Below are positions 26,577 through 36,345 of a stretch of DNA of 64,000 nucleotides, piece by piece. Position 1 is the stretch's first letter; each line of letters begins with the position of its first letter. Position numbers and translations under genes: made by a program. Origin of the DNA: Candidatus Gastranaerophilales bacterium (GTDB lineage: Bacteria > Cyanobacteriota > Vampirovibrionia > Gastranaerophilales > Gastranaerophilaceae). Under the pieces are notes generated by a model. It had not been told where the DNA came from. It saw only the letters and a program-made list of their open reading frames with translations, and did not search any database. Location of the stretch: NCBI GenBank assembly GCA_947625305.1, contig CANQNW010000003.1, positions 124,001-188,000 of the forward strand, written 5' to 3'.

Positions 26577-27851
26577 ATGGATATTACAGTTGAAAAATCA
26601 AAACCGCTTAAAGGTGTTATCGAAATTCCTTCCGATAAATCAATAACTCATAGGGCTTTTATGTTTTCTGCGCTTACCAAAGGAATTTGCAAAATTAAAA
26701 ACTTTTCTAAAGGCGCTGATTGTATGTCTACCCTGAAAATTATTGAAAACTTGGGATGCACAATTAAATATATTAACGATAAAGAACTTATTATTAACGC
26801 AAAAAATGCTTTAAAAGCCCCAACTCAAAAACTTTATTGCGGTAACTCAGGCACAACAACAAGACTTATAATGGGAATTTTAGCAGGTCAAAATTTTAAT
26901 ACAGAACTTTTTGGCGATGAAAGTTTATCCAATCGACCTATGAAAAGAGTAATCGCACCTTTAGAACTTATGGGCGCAGAAATTATACATAATAATTATA
27001 AACTGCCTATAGAAATAAAAGGTAAGACCTTAAACGGAATTAATTATATTTCGCCCCTTGCCTCCGCACAAGTAAAATCATGCATTCTTTTAGCAGGATT
27101 AAATGCAGAGGGTGAAACATCATTTACTGAGCCGTATAAATCTCGAAATCATACAGAACTTATGTTTCAATTAATGGGCGCAGACATTACAATAAATGCA
27201 AATAAAGCTACTGTTAAAAAATCAAAACTTCATCCGATAGATATTACCGTATGCGGTGATATATCTTCTGCCGCCTTTTTTATTATCGCAGGATTAATCG
27301 TGCCTGAGTCTGAAATAACATTAACAAATGTAGGAATAAATGAAACACGTTCGGGGATTATAGATGTTTTAAAATCAATGAATGCAGATATTGAACTGTT
27401 TAATGAAAGAACAATATCAAACGAAAAAATTGCAGATATTAAAGTAAGATATTCACACTTAAAATCAACAAAAATCGAAGGCGGAATTATTCCGAGGCTT
27501 ATTGATGAATTACCGATTATAGCAGTCGCAGCAACTCAAGCGGAAGGTACAACAATAATAAAAGATGCACAGGATTTAAGAAATAAAGAAACAGATAGAA
27601 TAAAAGCAATTACAAACGAACTTAACAAACTTGGCGCTGATATACAAGAAACTCCTGACGGATTTATAATTAACGGAAAAACTGAACTTATTGGCAATTG
27701 TGAAATCAACTGTTATCACGATCATAGAATAGCAATGAGTGCATATATTGCAGGATTAATATGTAAAAAACCCATTAAAATTAATGAATTTCAATGGGTT
27801 AATATTTCATTCCCCGAATTTTTATCATTGTTTAACAAAATTACTTGTTAG
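26577..27851 (+). CDS. aroA: 3-phosphoshikimate 1-carboxyvinyltransferase (EPSP synthase)
   Basis: A 424-residue cytoplasmic enzyme of the shikimate pathway, joining shikimate 3-phosphate and PEP. Diagnostic motifs: SDKSITHRAFMFSAL near residue 18, GNSGTTTRLIMGIL near 90, LSNRPMKR, SAQVKSC, KSRNHTELM, RDLR-type RNKETDRIKAI near 338 and CYHDHRIAMS near 380. The segment GNSGTTTRL varies from the GNAGT form; I cannot assign a glyphosate class with certainty. The 3' end overlaps the convergent zinc-ribbon gene by 11 bases. The start has a promoter almost at the ATG. Confidence 0.96.
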   Translation: MDITVEKSKPLKGVIEIPSDKSITHRAFMFSALTKGICKIKNFSKGADCMSTLKIIENLGCTIKYINDKELIINAKNALKAPTQKLYCGNSGTTTRLIMGILAGQNFNTELFGDESLSNRPMKRVIAPLELMGAEIIHNNYKLPIEIKGKTLNGINYISPLASAQVKSCILLAGLNAEGETSFTEPYKSRNHTELMFQLMGADITINANKATVKKSKLHPIDITVCGDISSAAFFIIAGLIVPESEITLTNVGINETRSGIIDVLKSMNADIELFNERTISNEKIADIKVRYSHLKSTKIEGGIIPRLIDELPIIAVAATQAEGTTIIKDAQDLRNKETDRIKAITNELNKLGADIQETPDGFIINGKTELIGNCEINCYHDHRIAMSAYIAGLICKKPIKINEFQWVNISFPEFLSLFNKITC

Positions 27852-28566
27852 GATAATAAACTTTAGAACCCTTATCTTCCGTAACTTTAAATGATAAATA
27901 AATTCTTTCGCCTTTATAATCATTGGGCGGAACATCAAAACTGTTAACATTCGATAAAGCAAGCAGGACAGAATCATCTAAAGATTCATTTTTTGTACTT
28001 GCAACAATATGTTTAGTATCAAGACCGCCTTCTTTATTAATAGTGAACTCAATTTTACATTCACCTGCACCTTGTACTAATGCAGAATTCCATTTTCTGT
28101 TAAATTCACTTCCGATATTAACTAAATACTCTCTTAATTGAGGAGAAATACTTCCAAAATTTTCATTTAACACAGGCATAACAGGTCCTTTTGCTTTTCT
28201 AAAAGCAGAAGGAAGTGTATTATCCCAATATGTATCTATTTGAGGAAGTTTTACATTAGCAAGCTGTACTTTTTGCTTAACTTTATCCATCTTTTTGGCT
28301 CTGTATGGGGGCAGAAATAATACGATTATACATATCAATAAACAAACAGCCAGAGCAATTAAAGCTTTTTTCTTGTCTTGTTCTTCTCTTAAAAGTTCTT
28401 CTGCCTCTTCAGGAGATAACTTTTTTCGTTTCGGAGCTTGTCTTATCGGCTCAGGCTCATAGTACTTTGTTGTTTCTTCATATATTTCTTCAAATGTATC
28501 ATTTCCGCAATCGCAGAAATCAGGACATATTTCAAATTCTTTATTACATTCAGTGCATCTGTACAT
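27841..28566 (-). CDS. Zinc-ribbon membrane protein with a TonB-C-like C-terminal domain
   Basis: A 241-residue single-pass membrane protein. Residues 1-25 hold CTEC and CPDFCDC, a small zinc ribbon facing the cytoplasm. A charged linker (SPEEAEELLREEQDKK) leads to one transmembrane helix near 89-107 (LIALAVCLLICIIVLFLP). The outer part ends in a region like the TonB/TolA C-terminal fold (CKIEFTINKEGGLDTKHIV, then SLDDSVLLALSNVNSF). Such domains contact periplasmic or outer-membrane partners. Last gene of the VWA-FHA-like cassette, with AAGGAT before the ATG; exact function unknown. Confidence 0.75.
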   Translation of the reverse strand: MYRCTECNKEFEICPDFCDCGNDTFEEIYEETTKYYEPEPIRQAPKRKKLSPEEAEELLREEQDKKKALIALAVCLLICIIVLFLPPYRAKKMDKVKQKVQLANVKLPQIDTYWDNTLPSAFRKAKGPVMPVLNENFGSISPQLREYLVNIGSEFNRKWNSALVQGAGECKIEFTINKEGGLDTKHIVASTKNESLDDSVLLALSNVNSFDVPPNDYKGERIYLSFKVTEDKGSKVYYPNK

Positions 28567-28589
28567 TTTAAAATCCTTTTAATTATTCA

Positions 28590-30263
28590 TTAAAAATCTT
28601 TATCAACTTTTTCTAATAATTCTTCTCTTATCATAATTTCAAATTTGGTATTACCGAGCATTGTTGTTTCCATAATAAGAATAGCGGTAGGAAGTGCAGC
28701 ACCTAAAGCGCATATAATCATATTAAGAATATCACCGCCCATTACACCGGTAAAGTATGAAACGTTCATTGTATATTCTATAATAACAACGCAAATAGCA
28801 ACAAACAGCCATTTTTTAGATTCTTTTTTAAGGTTCTTACTGCTTTCAACCCCGTGTAGAGTTACACCGTGCACATTGTAATCACTAAAACCATCTTGTT
28901 TTATAATATTAGATGCATAAACTCTTTTCGTAATCGCAAAAGATGTAGCAAAACAATGGAAAGCAAATACAATCATGAATGATGCCAAACTAAGGAATAC
29001 GGGAGATACTTTCAATGCGCCGCCTGCAAGTCTTATAAAACCTGCCGCTTCAGGGAAAATTTCACCTAAAGTTTGAGATACAGCGTATGCTAAGAATGGT
29101 GCTGTTATTACACCTAAGAAATATTCACCGTATGATTTTAATTGAAGGTTAAATATTTTTTCTTTAATATCTTTCAATCTTTTTTTGGTAATGTTATTTA
29201 CAAATAATGTAATCCATTGTTGATAATCTTTTACAATAGCCTGAAAATCTTCTCTGCTTTCGTAACTGTCTAATTCTTCACCGCTCTCAGAGATAATATT
29301 TTTTGTAAAACCTGCAAAAATTCCGAGGAATATACAAAGGAATGAGCAAAGTATTAACATTTGAGGAATTAACAAAGGCAGATTATATATATGTGTTGTT
29401 AATTCTGCAACGGCAAATACCAAAATACAAGCAAAAATACCGCAGGATGATAACATACTTAATCTTTGTATCAATAATGCGGAGGGAGTTATTCTTGTTT
29501 TTCCTTTTCCTTGAAGAACTAAGAATTGTCCTTGTTTTAATAACAGGGTAACAATAATAAATGCAACGGAAATAAGGAATAAAATTCTATTTTGCAATTG
29601 TCCGTTTAATGAATCAAGTCTAATGATATCTTTTACTATATAAGCTATTGCAAAAGGAACAAATACTATAAAGAAGTTTAGAAAAGCAAGTATCATTTCA
29701 TTTTGAGAGAGTTTTGCTCTTAAATAATTTGATTTATAAGCAATTTCTTTTGTAATTAGTGCTCTTCTTCTTTCAATATCAGCTTTTTTTCTGTCGATTT
29801 TAATTTTAGTTTGAGCGCCGACACCTGAACCGTAAAGAGTTTCAATATCCTGTTCATTTAACTCTTCATCTTCAATCATGGTAATTGTTTTTTGATTTTG
29901 CGCCCTGCCGATTTTTTCGGCACTTTTCCTGTTAGCAAGTTCAAGTGAACCTGCAACTATTTTAGGATTAGCACCTGCAGATGTTATTTTAATACTTACA
30001 TATTCATCGGCACCATCAATCATTAATTTGCATAAAGAACCGATTTCTAAAGTATCACCAATCGGCTGACCTCTAAACAGAACTCTGTCACTCTTGAAAT
30101 TGTTTACCACTTGCCATTTACCGTTATCTAATTTTTGCAAAGACAAGATTAAATCAAAATCTAAATTTAATTTAAAATTACAATTAGGTGCAGTACCAAT
30201 GTTTATAACACTTTTATCATCAAATACTTTTTCATTAGTTTTAGAAGTAATAGTAACCTTCAT
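28590..30263 (-). CDS. Polytopic membrane protein with N-terminal FHA-like domain
   Basis: A 557-residue membrane protein of unknown function. Residues 1-95 resemble a forkhead-associated (FHA) domain (VINIGTAPNCNFKL, then GDTLEIGSLCKLMI), which in other proteins binds phosphothreonine. A charged linker with an RKKADIERRRAL segment follows. From about 195 there are roughly eight hydrophobic helices separated by cytoplasmic loops, one with a coiled, charged helix (NITKKRLKDIKEKIFNLQ). No transporter or enzyme family recognised. Located between the VWA gene (10-base gap) and the zinc-ribbon gene (23-base gap) with good ribosome sites, so one operon. Confidence 0.65.
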   Translation of the reverse strand: MKVTITSKTNEKVFDDKSVINIGTAPNCNFKLNLDFDLILSLQKLDNGKWQVVNNFKSDRVLFRGQPIGDTLEIGSLCKLMIDGADEYVSIKITSAGANPKIVAGSLELANRKSAEKIGRAQNQKTITMIEDEELNEQDIETLYGSGVGAQTKIKIDRKKADIERRRALITKEIAYKSNYLRAKLSQNEMILAFLNFFIVFVPFAIAYIVKDIIRLDSLNGQLQNRILFLISVAFIIVTLLLKQGQFLVLQGKGKTRITPSALLIQRLSMLSSCGIFACILVFAVAELTTHIYNLPLLIPQMLILCSFLCIFLGIFAGFTKNIISESGEELDSYESREDFQAIVKDYQQWITLFVNNITKKRLKDIKEKIFNLQLKSYGEYFLGVITAPFLAYAVSQTLGEIFPEAAGFIRLAGGALKVSPVFLSLASFMIVFAFHCFATSFAITKRVYASNIIKQDGFSDYNVHGVTLHGVESSKNLKKESKKWLFVAICVVIIEYTMNVSYFTGVMGGDILNMIICALGAALPTAILIMETTMLGNTKFEIMIREELLEKVDKDF

Positions 30264-30272
30264 TTTTATCCT

Positions 30273-30941
30273 CTATCTTCCTATAATTTCCATAAATTTT
30301 CTGACTGATTGGTCAACATTTTCTTCTGATGCTATAATAAATCTCTTTTCATCAATTACAGGCAGAAGTATTTGCCTTACCTCATCTAATTTTTGAGGAT
30401 GAGCATACATAAATGTAAGACTTAAATCAGGTATATACTTTAAAGTATTTTGAATATTTTTAGGCAAAGTATTCCAATTAATCTGTTTTGTAATATCACC
30501 TTCATTTTCAAGGTCGCCTAAAATAACTATAGCCGGCATATAGCCGTCTTCTTTAAATCTGAGCGCATCATTTACGGCTTTTTTAAGCGCCAGCCCGTAT
30601 GCTGTTCCGAATGCTTTAGGATCGAATTCTCCGTATTTATTCATTGATTTTTTCATATCAACCAATCTGTGAGGATTCCCGTTATAAACATTATATGCAT
30701 CTTCAGATACTACATATATTATAGCTTTATCATCAGAATCAAGCCTTTTGGCAATTTTTAAAATAGTATTTTGCTGTTGTTCTATGGTGCCTCTGCTTGA
30801 TGCGGATATATCAAGCAAAAAAATAACACCGACAGGTTTAAACTCTGCCAAATCAGTTTTACTTATACCTACAGCTACCAATTTTATTAAATATACAACT
30901 AATACTAAAATTATACCTAAAGTTAACGTTCTTCTAAACAT
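30273..30941 (-). CDS. Membrane-anchored von Willebrand factor A (VWA) domain protein
   Basis: A 222-residue protein with one N-terminal transmembrane helix (residues about 6-26) and a VWA domain. The MIDAS metal site is visible as DISASS (D-x-S-x-S) near residue 44, and the later ILGDLENEG supplies the conserved Asp. VWA domains mediate protein contacts through a bound Mg ion. First gene of the cassette 30941-27841, preceded by an AGAGAG ribosome site. It may assemble with the FHA-like membrane protein and the TonB-C-like protein. The precise process is unknown. Confidence 0.82.
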   Translation of the reverse strand: MFRRTLTLGIILVLVVYLIKLVAVGISKTDLAEFKPVGVIFLLDISASSRGTIEQQQNTILKIAKRLDSDDKAIIYVVSEDAYNVYNGNPHRLVDMKKSMNKYGEFDPKAFGTAYGLALKKAVNDALRFKEDGYMPAIVILGDLENEGDITKQINWNTLPKNIQNTLKYIPDLSLTFMYAHPQKLDEVRQILLPVIDEKRFIIASEENVDQSVRKFMEIIGR

Positions 30942-30985
30942 ATTACTCTCTAAACTTAATTATTAACAAGAAAATTTTACCATAT

Positions 30986-32473
30986 TTATTTATTTTTTTG
31001 CAAGTTATTTATTTTTTTAATACTCCAAAAATCAGGATGTAACAAGGCTAAAAATGGAATTAATTCCAGACGTCCTACAAACATATTAAAAATAGTTATT
31101 ATTTTAGATAAAGTATGTAAATCCGAATAACTTCCCATAGGACCTACCACACTGCCCATCCCAGGCCCTACATTACCAATTGTTGCAATTGCAGCCGATA
31201 ATCCCGTTATTACATCTTGTTCTATTAATACTAAAGATACTGCCGTTATAACAAATATTGCATAAAAGAAAAATACAAATGATATCATTTGCCTTACAAC
31301 ATCTTCATGGACAATAACTTTATTAATTTTTATAGGATAAACCCCGTTCGGGTGATGGATTTTAGCAATTTGTCTTTTAAGGTATTTAAAAATCAGAATT
31401 ATTCTTAAGAGCTTAACACCGCCCGAAGCTGAACCAATGGAAGCACCCGTAAACATCAGCATAAAAAGTAAAACTTTTGCCCTTAGACACCACTGGGAGT
31501 AATCAACTGAGGCAAACCCCGTTGTGGATATTAGTGTTACAACTTGGAAAAATGCAGGTTTTATTGAGTTTTTAAAGTCGTAAAAATGATGAGTTGTTAA
31601 TGTTACGGCAATAAACAAGGTAAACAGCACAACGATTAAAAAATATATCCTGAATTCTTCATCTTTAAACATAGAAAGAATTTTTCTTTTAACAAAAACC
31701 TTGTATTGGAGTGTAAAGTTAATTCCTGCTATAAACATAAAAACAGCAATAACCCATACAATTTTAGTCATACCGTAAGCATAAATAAGACTTTCAGCTT
31801 TAGGTGAAAACCCTCCGCCCGATACCGTAGATAGAGAGGTGCATATTGCATCAAACAGGGGCATTTTAAAATATATTAAAATTCCGCATTCAAGCAATGT
31901 CAAAAAGAAGTAAATGCTCCATAAGGCTGCCGCTGTCTGCCTTATACGAGGTGTTAACTGACTATCCTTAGACCCCGGAATTTCGGCAAATACCATTTGC
32001 CTGCCCGCTATTGAAAATTTTGGCAGAATTGCCGCAAATAAAACTATTATCCCTAAACCCCCGAGCCATTGGCTGAAGGAACGCCAGAAAAACATTGTTT
32101 TAGGATAAAGTGAAAAATCCTTTAAAATTGTAGCACCCGTTGTTGTTATACCCGAAACACTTTCAAATAAAGCATCTATCGGCTTTAATCCGAAATATAA
32201 GAACGGAATTACTCCTATAAGGCATATAAGCCCCCAAGTCATTAGCACTATAGCAAATGCTTCCGTTCTGTTTATATTATTTATTTCTTCATTTTTATGA
32301 TTTTTGCTGTGGAGCATTAAACCCAGCAAAAAAGAGATTAAAAATGCGCCAAGAAAAGGAAGAAGAGAATTATATTCCTTTAAAATCAATGCACATATAC
32401 AAGGTACTAAAAGTAATATAGAAAAATACCTTAAAATTAAACTTATAGAATTATATACATATCTTAAATTCAA
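30986..32473 (-). CDS. trkH: Trk-type potassium uptake channel subunit
   Basis: A 495-residue integral membrane protein of the TrkH/KtrB family, carrying K+ into the cell. It has four pore-loop repeats with selectivity-filter-like segments: SGITTTGAT, STVSGGGFS, STTGFASV and IGNVGPGMG. About ten hydrophobic helices are seen. The start is an in-frame TTG at 32473, supported by AAGGTGAT 8 bases upstream; there is no earlier ATG that fits. The gene begins just after the trkA stop and is regulated by that cytoplasmic partner. Confidence 0.93.
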   Translation of the reverse strand: MNLRYVYNSISLILRYFSILLLVPCICALILKEYNSLLPFLGAFLISFLLGLMLHSKNHKNEEINNINRTEAFAIVLMTWGLICLIGVIPFLYFGLKPIDALFESVSGITTTGATILKDFSLYPKTMFFWRSFSQWLGGLGIIVLFAAILPKFSIAGRQMVFAEIPGSKDSQLTPRIRQTAAALWSIYFFLTLLECGILIYFKMPLFDAICTSLSTVSGGGFSPKAESLIYAYGMTKIVWVIAVFMFIAGINFTLQYKVFVKRKILSMFKDEEFRIYFLIVVLFTLFIAVTLTTHHFYDFKNSIKPAFFQVVTLISTTGFASVDYSQWCLRAKVLLFMLMFTGASIGSASGGVKLLRIILIFKYLKRQIAKIHHPNGVYPIKINKVIVHEDVVRQMISFVFFFYAIFVITAVSLVLIEQDVITGLSAAIATIGNVGPGMGSVVGPMGSYSDLHTLSKIITIFNMFVGRLELIPFLALLHPDFWSIKKINNLQKNK

Positions 32474-32479
32474 TGTTTA

Positions 32480-33820
32480 TCACCTTTTAAAAAAATCTTT
32501 TATTATATTAGAGTTATCTTTTGTTGTAAAAATTATCAGATTATCAAACGGCATAATTTGAGTAGTACCTCTTGGAATTATAACTCTGTTCCGCCTTTGA
32601 ATTATCGCAATTATTGCCTTGCAGGGAATATTCAAATTCATAATCATATCGTGCTTAAAATTGTGAGGTACACAAATTTCCAAAACTTCTCCCTGTCCTC
32701 GTTCAACGGTTGCAAGTATTTCAATATCCGTTTTTATTAAATGATTTTCAATATCATCTATTGCAGCGCCGTTTTCAGAAATCGCTACATCAATCCCAAC
32801 TTTTTCAAACAAGTTTGCATTGGCATTTTTAGAAACTCTTGTTATTACTTTTGCTACCCCAAGCTGTTTAGCAAGAAGCGAGCATAAAAGATTTTTTTCA
32901 TCATTATTTGTAACACTAACAACAACATCGGATTCAGCTACTCTTTCCTCCTCCAATAGTTCAAAATTAGCCCCGTCGCCGTTTATTACAAGGGTATTTT
33001 TAAGCTGTTCGGTTAATTCTTCACACCTTTTATAATCAAATTCTATAATTTTTATTTTATAATTTGCTTTTTCAAGGTTGCTTGCGAGCATTAAACCGAC
33101 ACTTCCCCCGCCTATTATGGTAACCTGATTAACATCATTTGTTTCCTGAAAAAATCTGCTTGCCAAAATATCTAAGGAATATGATGAACCCATAAATATT
33201 ACTTTATCGTTGAGTAAAAGTTCCGTATCTCCGTTTGGAATAAACAAAGTATTATCTCTTGTTATCCCTACAATAAGAGTTTCATCGGGGAAACTGCAGT
33301 CTTTGATTTTTTTGTTAAGAAATTTCGTTGTTTCAACTACTCTGTATTCAAGAAGTCTGGCTTTCCCGTTTGCAAAATCTTCAACATCAACGGCATTAGG
33401 CACGGTTATAATTCTGAATATTTCCTGTGTCATAAGTTCTTCAGGCCATAATACATAATCAATCATTAATCCTTTTTGATATTTTGACCCTCTGACAAGA
33501 GAAAGCGACTCAACATTTTCTTTTTTACTTACAAAACACACCGTTTTAAGTTTTGTCATATTTGTAACGGTAAGGCATGCAACGATATTAGCTTCATCAT
33601 TATTTGTGCATGCTATAAATATATCTGCATTCTTTATCCCGACTGATTCCAACACATTTATATTTGAGCCTGAGCCCTGAATATATTCTAAGTCAAGTTT
33701 TTCAAAACTGTCGCTATTGTTATTCGGGTTATCATCAATAATTATGATATCGTGGTCTTCAAATAATTTTGTTGCAATTAAACAAGCCAGTTCATTTGCA
33801 CCGAATATTACAATTTTCAT
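32480..33820 (-). CDS. trkA: Trk system potassium uptake regulator (two RCK domains)
   Basis: A 446-residue peripheral membrane protein controlling the Trk channel. It has two tandem TrkA units, each with a Rossmann NAD-binding fold (GANELACLIATKLF at residue 7, GGGSVGLMLASNL near 234) followed by a C-terminal ligand domain. Acidic residues at strand ends (IIIIDDNP and IKIIEFD) fit NAD(H) binding. Length matches two-unit TrkA. AAGGGA precedes the ATG. It is the first gene of a trkA-trkH operon with a 6-base gap. Confidence 0.94.
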   Translation of the reverse strand: MKIVIFGANELACLIATKLFEDHDIIIIDDNPNNNSDSFEKLDLEYIQGSGSNINVLESVGIKNADIFIACTNNDEANIVACLTVTNMTKLKTVCFVSKKENVESLSLVRGSKYQKGLMIDYVLWPEELMTQEIFRIITVPNAVDVEDFANGKARLLEYRVVETTKFLNKKIKDCSFPDETLIVGITRDNTLFIPNGDTELLLNDKVIFMGSSYSLDILASRFFQETNDVNQVTIIGGGSVGLMLASNLEKANYKIKIIEFDYKRCEELTEQLKNTLVINGDGANFELLEEERVAESDVVVSVTNNDEKNLLCSLLAKQLGVAKVITRVSKNANANLFEKVGIDVAISENGAAIDDIENHLIKTDIEILATVERGQGEVLEICVPHNFKHDMIMNLNIPCKAIIAIIQRRNRVIIPRGTTQIMPFDNLIIFTTKDNSNIIKDFFKR

Positions 33821-33880
33821 AAAAATCCCTTTTAGTTTTACCCCATTACTTATAAACTAAAAAGAAATTTTTGTCCAATT

Positions 33881-35218
33881 TTAAATTAAATTTAACTTTT
33901 GAATAATTTCATCTTTTAGTTCGGGATTTATACTGCCCTGAAGTGCGACATATGCTTTACCCAACAGTTTTTTAGCCTTTGCTTTATTACCGTATTTTAT
34001 CATTATTTCTGCCGCTTCAAGGTATTCTTTTGCCAGATTTTCTTTATCATCAGTTTTTGAATAATTTTCCGCTGATTTTCTATGGTATTGAAGGGCTCTG
34101 TAATTATCATTTAATCTTGAACTGTTATAAGCATTTTGTGAAGATATTCTGGCTTTTAATTTCGGATTATCAGTTTCATCTGCTATTACCTCCGAAAAAT
34201 TCATAAACATTATTGCATTGTCTTTATCATATTTTTCCGTATGGATTTGTGCAAGATTTGATAATGCTTTTGATTGGAGCATTAAATTATCGGCTTCACC
34301 CGCATATGATACAGCTGCATTATAATGTTCAATAGCAGGTTCAAGTTTTACATAATCATCATAAATTTTACCCATATATATATGAGATTTTGCCTTTATA
34401 TTATAATCTTTACTTTGTTTGGCAGCCTTGTCATAGTTATAGAGTGCATCATTTATCATGTCAGTGCTGTCGTATAATCTTGCCTGCTCATAATGCACCA
34501 TTGCACATGCCTGCTCATCCCCAATCTGCCTTGCATAGTCCATAACATTCCGGAAAGAATACAAAGCTTTTTCATTTTTATTAACAGCGCTGTATTTTTT
34601 AGCCTGAATAAACATTCTTTTTAGATTTTCATCAGAAGGAACATAAATATCACTTTGAGAGTGAGTTTGAATTGTTTCTGTTTTTTCTTCGGCAATTGTA
34701 TTTTCTGTTACATCTTGAGGAGGTGTTGTTAATTCTTTTGGTTCTGCTTTATAGTTTATATGCTGCAAAAAAAGAGCATCTACCCAGTTTTCAACGACTT
34801 TGGAGGGTTTTTTTAGAGTATTTGTAATATATTCATCCAAAATTTGAGAGGCATTTTTTAAATTTGATTGAATAATTTGAACATTAGGATTATTTTTTTG
34901 AGATTGTCCTTCTACTAACGATAAGTATGAATCAACCTCCGCTTTAATTTCATCAGGAGCACCTATTGCGTTAGTTGTATTTTTAAAATCCTTTAAGACC
35001 TGTTCTATGCCGATTTGTCTTCTTGTATAATCGATTGCAACTTTTTCACCGTTAGGAAAATATGCCTGCTTATTTGATTGATTTCTTTCCTGTTCGGGGT
35101 TATTTTCAGCATGTTTTGATGATTGAGAATTTTTCTCATCATCTTGTTTTCTTGTTATTTGTTTTTGTTGTAATCCCTGATATGGTCTTATATAGGCAGG
35201 GTATATGGTGTTATACAA
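33881..35218 (-). CDS. TPR-repeat protein
   Basis: A 445-residue protein. The N-terminal 200 residues are low-complexity and polar (Gln, Asn, Lys rich) with coiled segments, and residues about 205-440 hold roughly six tetratricopeptide repeats (e.g. ALYSFRNVMDYARQIGD, AIEHYNAAVSYAGEADN, ALQYHRKSAENYSKTDD). TPRs act as protein-interaction scaffolds; the partner is unknown. The start is a TTG at 35218 preceded by AAGGCGG; no in-frame ATG gives the full N-terminus. No signal peptide seen, so cytoplasmic. Not clearly linked to neighbouring trk genes. Confidence 0.8.
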   Translation of the reverse strand: MYNTIYPAYIRPYQGLQQKQITRKQDDEKNSQSSKHAENNPEQERNQSNKQAYFPNGEKVAIDYTRRQIGIEQVLKDFKNTTNAIGAPDEIKAEVDSYLSLVEGQSQKNNPNVQIIQSNLKNASQILDEYITNTLKKPSKVVENWVDALFLQHINYKAEPKELTTPPQDVTENTIAEEKTETIQTHSQSDIYVPSDENLKRMFIQAKKYSAVNKNEKALYSFRNVMDYARQIGDEQACAMVHYEQARLYDSTDMINDALYNYDKAAKQSKDYNIKAKSHIYMGKIYDDYVKLEPAIEHYNAAVSYAGEADNLMLQSKALSNLAQIHTEKYDKDNAIMFMNFSEVIADETDNPKLKARISSQNAYNSSRLNDNYRALQYHRKSAENYSKTDDKENLAKEYLEAAEIMIKYGNKAKAKKLLGKAYVALQGSINPELKDEIIQKLNLI

Positions 35219-35337
35219 TTTTACCGCCTTTTTACACTTTAATCCGCAAATAATTCTACATCTACAAGTATCTTATTTTTTCTGATTTTTTACATACTCT
35301 GTTTAATGTATTAATTATTTTTTTTTATAATTCAATT

Positions 35338-35346
35338 TGATATAAT
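35338..35346 (+). promoter_or_regulatory. Extended -10 box for the radical SAM gene, predicted leaderless
   Basis: TGATATAAT is a perfect extended -10; the ATG at 35353 follows after six bases with no Shine-Dalgarno. Confidence 0.6.
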
Positions 35347-35352
35347 CAATTT

Positions 35353-36345
35353 ATGTTTAAAAGATTTAAAATTAATCAATTTAATAAAAAATGGGCGGGG
35401 AAAGAATTAATGTTTTGTCCCAAGATATATGAAGACATTCTGTTCTGGCCCAATAGTGTTCATAAATGCTGTCACTGCACAAAAGTTCCTTATAGTCCTC
35501 CTTTTATTTCTTATATTCCTTATAAATTTAATTTTTCTGAGTATCTCGACCATATTGAAAGAATTATGCAATCCAATCAAATGTCCAACGGAATTTGCAC
35601 AGGATGTAAATTTTTGGTTAAACAAATTGTCCCCGTTCTGCCATATGAAAATCAAATTAAGTTTTTTACGATTAATCATTTTTCAAAATGCAATTCAAAC
35701 TGTATATACTGCGCTATAAGAAGGAAAACGGAAGATATTAAATACAGACTGTTTCCGATTATAAAGCAAATGATGAATAAAAAAATGTTTAATGAAAGCT
35801 GTCTTATTAATTGGGGCGGAGGTGAACCTCTGCTTTGTTCCGAATTTGAACAAATTGCAGAGTTTTTCTATAAAAATAAAATAAGACAGGCCGTTAATTC
35901 ATCGGGAATAGAATTTTCACAAACGATACTAAACGGGCTGAAAGATTGTTCCATGAGTATTCAAATTAGTCCCGATTCCGGCACAAGTGAAACTTATCAA
36001 AAAATTAAACGGCAGAATAATTTTGAGAAGGTATGGGAGAATATTAAAAAATATGCACAATACCCCGATATGTTATTTGTAAAGTACATTTTCTTTTCTC
36101 TAAGTGCAAATGAAAATGATGTAAGAGAATTTATCAATAAATGTATTAATTCGGGGGTTAAACATATTGTAATTGACTGTGAATCAAATACCGCAAACAA
36201 TCCCAATTCTGTCTTTGGACACATTACGGAAGAAATGATTAATCTTGCCGTTTTAATGAAAAACCTTGCCGTTGAAAACAACCTTGCATATGAAATATCA
36301 TACCAGTGGCCCGAGGAATATAAAAAGCAAATTGAAAACTGTTAA
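35353..36345 (+). CDS. Radical SAM protein
   Basis: A 330-residue iron-sulfur enzyme. The [4Fe-4S]-SAM motif CNSNCIYC (C-x3-C-x2-C) is near residue 116, followed by the WGGGEPLL motif near 155 that binds SAM. Extra cysteines lie in front (HKCCHC near 36, CTGCKF near 83), hinting at a second metal or cluster site, as in some peptide- or cofactor-modifying members. No substrate can be assigned and no obvious precursor peptide gene is adjacent. Its stop overlaps convergent comFC by four bases. Starts at a near-perfect promoter. Confidence 0.85.
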   Translation: MFKRFKINQFNKKWAGKELMFCPKIYEDILFWPNSVHKCCHCTKVPYSPPFISYIPYKFNFSEYLDHIERIMQSNQMSNGICTGCKFLVKQIVPVLPYENQIKFFTINHFSKCNSNCIYCAIRRKTEDIKYRLFPIIKQMMNKKMFNESCLINWGGGEPLLCSEFEQIAEFFYKNKIRQAVNSSGIEFSQTILNGLKDCSMSIQISPDSGTSETYQKIKRQNNFEKVWENIKKYAQYPDMLFVKYIFFSLSANENDVREFINKCINSGVKHIVIDCESNTANNPNSVFGHITEEMINLAVLMKNLAVENNLAYEISYQWPEEYKKQIENC

